This document shows positions 55,881-64,000 of a stretch of DNA of 64,000 nt, in pieces. The DNA lies in the NCBI GenBank assembly GCA_026214975.1, contig CM047815.1:65541852-65605851 (forward strand), given 5' to 3'. The position numbers and the translations under genes are program-made. Below the pieces are notes generated by a model. The model ran no database searches. It saw only the letters and a list, made by a program, of their open reading frames with translations, and was not told where the DNA came from. The stretch comes from Gentiana macrophylla. Lineage: Eukaryota > Streptophyta > Magnoliopsida > Gentianales > Gentianaceae. Position 1 is the first letter of the stretch; each line of letters begins with the position of its first letter.

Positions 55881-58202
55881 GTTTATACATACAAAATCAA
55901 AAAAGGACTTTTGGTTTATGATTTTTCTCCACTAGTCAACTACTCCCAATTGACTTTCAAGAATTTTTCAAAAATTCTTTAGTGGACAAGATCCCATTAA
56001 ACTACCGCGACCCCCGGCTTTGGCTGGTGGGCCGAAAATAGTATAATAGGTAGACAACTCTTTGTCAATCGTATCTTATACGACTCTTGTTATTTGACAA
56101 GTCAACTCTTTGAAAATTTTCATCTTATGAAATAGTCAAATCCTTGCCTCTAAAATCCAAACAACCTCGCTTTGGATGGTGGCCGGGAGAATTCTTAGTC
56201 AAGTCATAACCCCAATATTCGTGAGATCTCATACGATCATATCTCAATAATGACGATATACCCGAGGTAGGTCAACCCCATGCTTTGGCTGATGAGATGG
56301 ATCCGAACAAAGACTCTTCACTGTCATTATAATATGAGGAGGCAATTTCGACTTGATTCTTTTGAGGTGAGAGTATTTAATTAATTTATTAGTTGGTCTC
56401 ATCATGATATATCTATCTCCATACACATACACACTACACATTCATCTAGATCATGCCTAGTCATGCATCTATCGTATCATATAAAATAAATACGAGCATA
56501 AAATAAATAAATGCGTAAAGTAACCGGTATGATAATGGACTTTTTCTAGGTGCGTTTTCGAATACAAACTGACGAAACCGCAGGTCACAATCTAAGGGTA
56601 GCTGCAACCGCCAATAGGATCTTTAATACGCCATCTCCAATGGGATCTTTATTCTTCTTTCTTTGGTTTCCGTCTTCTGCTCCATTCTTGTTACATAAAG
56701 TTCTATCTAATAAAATAAATACACCCGCCGCACACGGGGGAAGCTAACGGGAATGTGATAAATGCAGAAAATAAACTAGGTCACGTTCTTCATAACGGCC
56801 TAGGACAATTTTTAAACCAACAGAAAAATTAAATCATATGCATCTATCCTATCGGTCGAGTCCATGATCAATCGGAGTCCATATAATCATATTATATCTA
56901 CACAATATCTAGTCCATAGAATAATATCTTATGAAAAAGACAAATTAAAATTTAACTACTTGCGTCTTAATTAATTGATTAATGTTTAATCAATCAATTA
57001 ACTAATTAACGGTTAGTTTTAAACGATTTCAATTTTAATTTTAATTAATTAGAACTATTCTAAAATAAATCAAAATTAAAATTAGGTCTCTTTAGTTTCT
57101 TTCCTTTTGATTCATAATCAAAAGAATGTCTTTGGGTTTCAAAACCAAAAGTCATCTACCTTGGCCATTTCCAAAATCAAAATTTTAAAAAGGGCTTAGG
57201 CCTAGGCCTTTTTTCAAATTAAATATTCGAAAAGGGCCTAAGCCTGTTTCAAACAAAATTTGGAAAAGTCAATATTATTTTAATCTCATGTGGCATCCCA
57301 ATGGGCCAAACTATTTAAACCATTAGTTAGTCACATGACACGAACTAAACAAAGAGATATCAATCACAACTATGAACCATATTGAATCACAAATACACAA
57401 AACAAAATTTGGAGATCCACCACCTTAGACGAGTCAACCGACGCCGGCAAAAGGTTGCCCTGCCGCCGCCGCCAGTCGTCCATGTGTATCGTTTAGCGAA
57501 TCAAAAATCTTTCATCTTTTAATTACGTGATTTAAACGATAAAATTAACTACACAAATTAATATGCTTATTGCTTAAGCTCGAAGCTCGCTTTGATACCA
57601 CTGTTAGGAAATCTACGTGGGGAACGCAGCGGAATTTAAAATTTTATTTCCTTTAACCAGGATCGACTTCGTTTAAGCAACAAACATAACAAGTTAGTAG
57701 ACGGTGGTTACCTTGCTTGATCTAAAATATCGACGCTTAGACCGTCTAAGGAGAGTAGTGGTGCACGGAGCCGCCCAAGCGTTCGGCCTCTACCGCTAGT
57801 CCACGCGAACAACCCGCCGGAATCCACCATTGGATTGCTACTAGAAAAATCCAGTTGCTAGACCGGACTTTTCTCTCTCTAAATCTCTCCAGAAAAGCTC
57901 TTTTTTTTTTTTTACAAGAAACTATTAGTCTCTTGAAATTGTGATGTACAAAAGAGTCAACCAAGCCTCCCCTTTTATAGGGTAACCTGCGCCACATTGC
58001 TATCCCAATCTTAATGGAGAAGCTTCCTAGTAGATTGATGAGAGAGAAAAATATTTTCCTAATAAAATAAGGAAAATCACTTTGATTGATGTATCTCTTT
58101 TAATTTAATATCTTATATTAAATATATCTAAGATATTGTCAATATCTAATATTGATTATCTTTATTATATTACCACAAATCAATTTACACATATGTATAT
58201 AT

Positions 58203-58204
<2 letters not shown>

Positions 58205-58233
<29 letters not shown>

Positions 58234-58234
58234 T
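58205..58234. repeat. (TA)n microsatellite
   Basis: TA tract in the Copia C LTR, absent from the Copia B LTRs. Confidence 0.9.
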
Positions 58235-58313
58235 ACAAATATAAATCTATACATATATATACGTTTATCACAATTGTGCACATGCATATCTTATATGCAT
58301 GTAACGTATGTGA

Positions 58314-58399
<86 letters not shown>
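58314..58399. repeat. (AC)n(TA)n compound microsatellite
   Basis: About 39 bp of AC followed by about 47 bp of TA in the Copia C LTR. Confidence 0.93.
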
Positions 58400-58403
<4 letters not shown>

Positions 58404-59378
58404 TATATCATATATTAATATATAGTAATACCATTAATTAAATTACACAATCCAAGTGTATTTTATACACTCCAAAATTACGCCACCTTTAGCCAACAAA
58501 TTGGCATCCAGAATATTCTTTAATTAATATAATACTATGATTAATTTGTGTATCAATATATACATATAAATTTCGACTTACACTTACATTATATGTATAT
58601 TTAATTAATCAACACAATTAATATCTTGTATTATACTTATTCATAGTAAATAAATACCAACATATTAATTATCACTACGACACTTTATAGTCGAGATAAA
58701 ATTTTCCTTATTTGGTTATCACTATAACCGCATTTTAATCCGGCTAGATGTTCTTATGTGTGTGTGACCCGATAGGCTTCCGAATATGTTGGCCGTAGAC
58801 ATAAAGAGAAAATTATGAAAATGCCCTTCACACCTAACGATCACGGAATAGCGTCTAGAAACACACCGTGACCCCCAATCGACGGAAGAGTCAAATGCAA
58901 TGACTACTACCTTTCATGTGAAACAGTTACCGTGTAAATAGAATCATATCGCTGTAATAATATCCATACGGTCGTACGTCGAGTGTCAATACATTAACGA
59001 CCGTATCTTATAATCTGGATATCATGCTCTCTCAAAGTAGCTCATTTACTTCTACTTTGCAAAGATTCACGAGAGTAAGACATTCTTTATAAGAAGGCCC
59101 TTTCGGATATCCACCCCTACTAATAGGGTACGCGATTTCTGCACGAACAACATGAATCCTACGCATGCTTCAGTATCACACCCAATCACTACCGCATGAT
59201 CGCCCCATGGCTAGGGGAAACCTCAATAGTGTCAAAGCATAACAATCCACACTGTGATGCCATGTAGACTCCGGTCCTAAGGATAATTACACAACCGTCA
59301 CATAGTGTGACACTCAGCGATGTAAGTGGAATTCGATCCTAACGTCGCATTCTTCTAATACACGCCCCACGTCATGGT

Positions 59379-60937
59379 TGATGTATGTCAACCGGATGAT
59401 AAAATTCCACGATGTTTTACCCCATTTCTTTAGTATATAGTGATATTTTGCATCAATTATAGTGAATTTTGTTATAAATCGAATCACTTTTATTTTGTGT
59501 AGACACAACCAAGATCCGAGCATTTTATCATCTTTTAAGAGCTTACTATTTATATTTCATTATCAGAATTACTCGTGGTATGTTCATATTGATGTTTTGC
59601 AGTAATTACGGGAGTGTGGAGTACAAATATCAAAGCTAGATCGAGGCTAGTGTCACATTTGGAGCAAATAAAGAAGTTTCGGATTAATATGATTGATCAT
59701 GTTTGGTTGGCACTACAAACTGAAGTCTCGGCGTGCATCGAGACACTTGTGGCGCAGGCCGAGACATCAATTTAGAGTGGTTGTATATATTAAATGCGAA
59801 GTCTTATCTCAACCACTTTGTCAGAAGTCGGCGTACACCGGGACATCTTCGGCGTGCACCGATATATTCACAGCGCACGCCGAATTACAGATAACAACAA
59901 ATTAAGTTGGATTTTGAGGCTATCTTCGAAAAGAGAGAAATATATCATCAGAGACGAAAAACACTCTTTTTGAGCAGCTTGAAGGCACCTCCACCTCAAG
60001 GCTTCTCTAGCCAAAATCCCTCCCTTTAACACTTAAATCCATTGTAACATTTTGTAGATTTATCATTTTGATGTTTGAAGCTCTCAGTGGATGTAGGAAA
60101 CAACTAGTTTGTGTCTATCTTCATTGATACTTTGAAGGTTAGATGAAACCTCCATTTTCGAGTTCATCACTCGACCTTGGTACATTCTCAATCCTTACTT
60201 TGATTTAATTGTTCTTATTGTTATGAATACTAGCCTTAACTTGTTAGTAGTTATAATTATGAGTGGTTAGCTCTTTCTACTAGCTAAGATGAGATAGTAA
60301 TGATAGTTAATCCCTTTTATTGTTTGGAATTGATTGTTTATGTTTCTAGCTTCTTTTGTGTTGAAAATCTTCTTACTTTCATGATTGGTAATGTGTATGT
60401 TGGAGTAATTAACCTACGTATGCACCTACACAACTAGTAGACACCGAATGGAGACGTTAATTGTGAGAAGAGGGTAAGAAGAACAGAAGGAAGAACCGAC
60501 CCTAACGGAATTCGGTTCCTTATCCGGGGAAAATTTGCATGTAGTGTTTATCTTGCCAATTCATTAGGTTTAAGGTGCTTAAACCAAGGAGGAGACAAAT
60601 GTGGTTTCATTCACTCGTACGAGGGGAAATCACTCGTTTAGGAATGCACCGTTCAAACAATAGAACGCCAATGGAAGGAGGTAGTTGATCATTTCCAAAT
60701 AATCTAGGGGAAATAACTTAGCTATGAATCATCTTGGTTAGTTTCTTTTATCATTTGAACAACATTTGTAGTTGAGTATTAGTTTCTTAATCAAACTTGC
60801 GATTCGGATCAAGATAATAACAACTAATTGGTGTTTGACCTCAAATTCCCATGAGATACGACCTTGACCACCGTACTATACTACAATTGACCCGGTACAC
60901 TGTCGGTTAGATTGGAACCCTAGGAAAGTTTGCATCA
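59379..60937 (+). mobile_element. Solo Athila-like LTR (G) in Copia C
   Basis: 1559 bp, tgatgtatgtcaacc to agtttgcatca, same family as the LTRs at 698-2302 and 29552-31338. The flanks atggt and acagt match at only three of five bases, but the Copia C LTR sequence resumes exactly on both sides when aligned with Copia B. No interior. Confidence 0.8.
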
Positions 60938-61205
60938 ACAGTCCAAGTGTCTCTACACTTCGATAGACGAGATCTATCCCTACCCTTAAAGACAAAAGAC
61001 ATCTAATACGTGCTAGCTTGTTTGTACTATCAATGCCCTGTTTAATAGTGCATAAGCCTAGAGACATTTAAGTATCAAACTTATTAAAGTGATTAGAGAT
61101 CTCATCAACCATAATCGCCTATCAAGGTTTCTCTATCACAGTTTAATACTAAGGACGTTATCATATAACAATTTAAAATTGGTTCTTTAAAAGAACAAAT
61201 ATATG

Positions 61206-61357
61206 CTGGATTTTCCTACACTGGGTTTGCCACGCATAGGGTTTAAGGAGGCCATGCTATGCACTCTATCACGTACTTAGGGCGGGCCGGGATGTGGCAT
61301 TGACTTTGTAGCACTTTATTCTTTTTCATTTTAATAAAATAAAGTTGCTTTAAAAAA
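61206..61357 (+). mobile_element. LINE 3' end insertion
   Basis: About 150 bp ending in TTTAATAAAATAAAGTTGC and a short A tail, flanked by the 9-bp duplication aaatatatg (61197-61205, 61358-61366). A 5'-truncated copy with A tail and a longer target duplication fits an L1-type retroposon. Confidence 0.7.
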
Positions 61358-61477
61358 AAATATATGACAACAGAAAAACCATTTATTATATATGTACAAT
61401 CATAAGGAAATAGTAGAAATGATCCGACCCGGTCGGATCCGGTCCAATCCGATTGGGTTTAGGACACTATTTCAACA

Positions 61478-62548
61478 AATTTGTCAATGTTACTCATAAT
61501 AATGAGAACAATTAATTCAAAGTAAAGATAAAGAATTATACCAATCACAAGCTATGAACTCGAAATTGAGACCTTCTTCAAAACCTTCAGTGGAGTTTGA
61601 CAACAAGTGTTAATCTTGCTCCAACAAAAGTAGTAGAAATCAACAACTAGGAATTCTTCAATGTTTACACTTGCAATTAAGAGCTATTTTTTATGCTAAA
61701 ATTTGGCTAGAACAACCTTGGTTAGGTGCCTGCAAGGGAGAGTGAGAATGGAGAAGATGAAGATGGGGAAGAAGATAGATTGGATCTAAAAATGGGTTTA
61801 TATGTTGAACCTCTGCTATCTGCGACGTTTGGCGCGCGCCATTATAGGTTTGGCGTGCTCCAATTATGAAGAGAAACTCTCTGTATAACTACAATTTGAT
61901 TTTGATTCAATTCATGACGATCATAAGTTGAAATCTCATATTCTTCAGTCATTGATAAACAATTTGTTGGACAAACTCGACACAATTTCCAGTGACGTTT
62001 GGCGTACGCCACTATAAGTGGCGTGCGCCGATTCTTCCAGCAGTTCAGTAAAATAGCAATAACTTGAGTTGTAGAGCTCTGATTGATGTGATTCAAAATG
62101 CGTTGAAAATCTCGTTTCTTAATCTACAACTTTCATGAATAAGTCCTCTCCAAAAAATGCCTCTAAGATGGGTCAAATGTCTTTTGAATGTATGCTACGG
62201 TAGAAACACAAAGGACAAATGATCCGTTTGAACTTGTAAGCTTCTGGCACACTCTTCTAGCCATCAAAAGACGTGTTTATGCTCAACACGTGGCGTCACT
62301 CAGGGTCTTGGTCAACCTATAATCCTAAAATAAATCACCAAAATATCAAGCGTAAACCCGACACGACGCTCCGGTCACTATAACCGGTACAAAACTAATT
62401 AAAACACGATATTTTATATAATAATTACTATCTACACATTGGGTGAAACTAAGCAAATAATGACTCGAACTGATACGAGAACATCAATAAATGAATAAGA
62501 AACGGGGATAAAACATCATGAAATGCATCATCTAGTTGACTTACATAA
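61478..62548 (-). repeat. Element F 5' LTR, inner end missing
   Basis: 1071 bp. Aligns with 53893-54737 and continues about 145 bp further to the LTR start. It contains about 95 bp (near 61893-61990) absent from the left copy. Confidence 0.75.
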
Positions 62549-63420
62549 GGGGATCTAACAAGAAGACATGCAAACATGATCACCAGACTCAGCTGGGAAC
62601 CAACTCATCCGACTTCACCAGACTAGCTCAACAGAATACTATTCAGCTGACTATAAGCTTCTACACAAACTCAGGTGCATAGTTCACGTCACCATTACAA
62701 ATATTCACCTTGACTTGAACTTCATGAAGACAGACATACCAGATGCACAACAAGTGCCAGACATAATGTATTAGACTTCCACGTTTCTTCAAATTTTCCA
62801 TTCAAAAGCTTCAGATGTTCAGCAAGTCCAGACACAATTGAAACTGACTGTTTGGAATAGATTTCGTGTACATATCAGCATGATTGACATCGGTGTTGAT
62901 CTTCACCTAGATTCTTCTCTCATTTCTCATAAAAAGATACCTGACATCAATGCTTGTTTCTCTCATGATGAACTTGATCCTTAAGGTAACATATTGCACT
63001 TAAACTGTCACAATATACTTCTGCTTGATCTTGCGGACTCAGATCATTGACCAGCACCATTAACCAGATTGACTCTTTTGCTGCTTATGTCAGTGCCATA
63101 TATTATGCTTCAATGGTATATAATGTCACTGTTGTCTGTAAAGTTGCCTTCCAACTTACTACATAACCACCCAAAGTAAACACATAACTAGTCATAGATC
63201 CTCTGATGCTCACATTAACAACATAATCAGAGTCACAATACCCTATGACCAAACACTGAGCATCACCTCCATCAATAAGACCAACATCAGATGTACCCCT
63301 AAGGTACCGAAACACCATTTTCACAACTTTCCAGTGTTAGGTTGAGCCATAAACTTGCTGCCAACAGTGACAACTTGTGCCAGATCAAGCCTAATGCACA
63401 CCATAGCATACTTGTATCAA
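62549..63420 (-). pseudogene. Copia H RT end and RNase H, followed by 3' non-coding sequence
   Basis: The minus-strand frame 63324-63103 gives VFRYLRGTSDVGLIDGGDAQ, IGYCDSDYVVNVSIRGSM and YVFTLGGYVVSWKATLQ, the Copia RNase H with Asp in the DSD motif. The preceding sequence (to about 63415) shows the end of RT (YAMVC, a decayed RPDLAQ). Beyond 63103 the RNase H continues in broken frames to about 62800 (EVYCDSLSAIC, QVHHER), then about 250 bp of non-coding sequence leads to element F. Defective. Upstream of 63415 the Copia sequence stops. Confidence 0.8.
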
Positions 63421-63714
63421 TTCATTTAAAACAATTTTTTGTTATACATAATCATTCTAATCAGCCGTTGGGCTGTAAGCGAGTCAAGCTACTCGTGAGT
63501 AGCTCGAGATCAGTTCGAGTCAGATGTCGACTCGATTCATCTTAAATAAGCTCAAACACGAAATTGATCTGACTCGAAGATTAAACGAACGATACTCGGG
63601 TAATGCGATACTCGACTCGACAACTCACGAGTATGCTCGAATACGTATTTATATATAATAAAAAGCATATATGTCTTCTAAAAAAACATTTACGTATATT
63701 TATACACATACACA

Positions 63715-63716
<2 letters not shown>
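63421..63716. other. Non-coding sequence with CTCGA-type repeats
   Basis: Frequent ACTCGA, GCTCGA and GAGTCGA motifs in both orientations (63475-63640) resemble subterminal repeats of hAT-like elements, but no termini or target duplication were found. It replaces the expected upstream Copia H RT, so another insertion probably starts near 63415. Confidence 0.35.

Positions 63717-63792
<76 letters not shown>
63717..63792. repeat. (TA)n microsatellite
   Basis: About 74 bp of TA. The remaining 200 bp to the window end is AT-rich with nothing recognisable. Confidence 0.93.
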
Positions 63793-63796
<4 letters not shown>

Positions 63797-64000
63797 CAAA
63801 TGTTTAAGTTTTAATTGATTTTAGATCTTATTTATCTTGTTGTTTATCAAGTAATGTTTAATAAAAAAAAATGCTGTTGGACACTCAATAAAATATTCTT
63901 TGCATTTTAAATTAAAAAATCATATAATAATTGTACAATATGATATTTTTGTTATTATCGTGAATTAATGTAAAATATTTTTTAAATTAGCTTTTTTTTT

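Larger units (their letters stand above)
54738..61477 (-). mobile_element. Copia element C, 5' half only, relative of Copia B
   Basis: 5' LTR 57602-61477 (interrupted), primer site TGGTATCAAAGC at 57590-57601, leader about 55880-57588, gag remnant about 55400-55880 and protease/GAG-pre-integrase remnants about 54738-55400. Leader and LTR align with Copia B throughout (for example AACCGGTATGAT at 56523 and 48736). RT, integrase and 3' LTR are missing; the sequence ends abruptly at the element F LTR. More diverged than Copia B, so an older relative. Confidence 0.8.
57602..61477 (-). repeat. Copia C 5' LTR, with two later insertions
   Basis: Starts tgttaggaaatct and ends ctatttcaaca, homologous to the Copia B LTRs. 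It contains the solo LTR G (59379-60937), a LINE fragment (61206-61357) and expanded microsatellites (58205-58234, 58314-58399), which explains its larger size. Confidence 0.85.
53161..62548 (-). mobile_element. Athila-like element F, interior deleted and holding Copia C
   Basis: The outer borders tgatcgaac (53161) and cttacataa (62548) are the two ends of an Athila-like LTR element on the minus strand. The flanks gagga (53156-53160) and gggga (62549-62553) match at four of five bases. The left copy (53161-54737) and right copy (61478-62548) overlap in content by about 850 bp, so both LTRs are represented. The left one lacks about 145 bp at its inner side, the right one about 730 bp. No coding sequence of F is left between them; Copia C fills the gap. 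Confidence 0.7.

Noticed and set aside
53161..62548. Element F first read as one solo LTR split by Copia C
   Set aside because: The left and right parts overlap by about 850 bp, which a single split LTR cannot give; two LTRs of one element fit better.

Overview
This window looks like nuclear DNA of a flowering plant, most likely a eudicot. It holds two recognisable host genes with plant-type introns and AT-rich spacers. The rest is mostly LTR retrotransposons (Copia, Athila-type and Tat-type Ty3/gypsy), plus MITEs, hAT-like elements, a TRIM and a LINE fragment. Nothing bacterial, organellar or viral was seen. The species cannot be named from the sequence.

Layout. 1-5.2 kb: a decayed minus-strand Copia element (E), split by a solo Athila-like LTR (698-2302, target duplication ctcat). 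5.9-9.4 kb: three plus-strand exons of a DNA-3-methyladenine glycosylase I (Tag family) gene; its first exon(s) are not visible and its long second intron is filled with MITEs. 9.7-13.1 kb: a minus-strand phosphatidylinositol 4-kinase gamma gene with an intronless coding region, broken by two frameshifts near the 3' end, and an apparent 5'-UTR intron. 13.5-14.2 kb: a long foldback and a possible 5'-UTR exon of an unidentified gene. 14.6-24.6 kb: a roughly 243-bp TRIM (target duplication ggatt) split by a 9.8-kb Tat-type Ty3/gypsy element (target duplication acccc). That element carries gag, protease, RT, two RNase H domains, integrase, a 3' minisatellite and a degenerate antisense ORF.

24.9-63.4 kb is one large nest. 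A minus-strand Copia element (H) has its 3' LTR at about 24.9-29.1 kb, itself hit by a 2.36-kb Tekay-like solo LTR, and its pol end at 62.8-63.4 kb. The 33.5 kb between them is foreign. A hAT-like element (29097-53150) holds a plus-strand Athila-type element (29552-52794, target duplication caaca). The 3' LTR of that element holds Copia A (38237-52676, ataac), whose gag holds Copia B (42375-51841, tgcca). Next to it, a second Athila-like element (F, 53161-62548) holds a truncated relative of Copia B (Copia C). The 5' LTR of C was hit in turn by a solo Athila-like LTR (G) and a LINE 3' end.

I therefore read the window as two housekeeping genes in a repeat-dense region. The element borders and target duplications allow the insertion order to be reconstructed. 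I found no clearly new functional system. The less ordinary items are the antisense gag-like ORF in the Tat element, a TRIM with a 37-bp interior, a pol-less Athila-type element, interleaved perfect inverted repeats in the Copia H LTR, and palindromic repeats in the Copia B leader.
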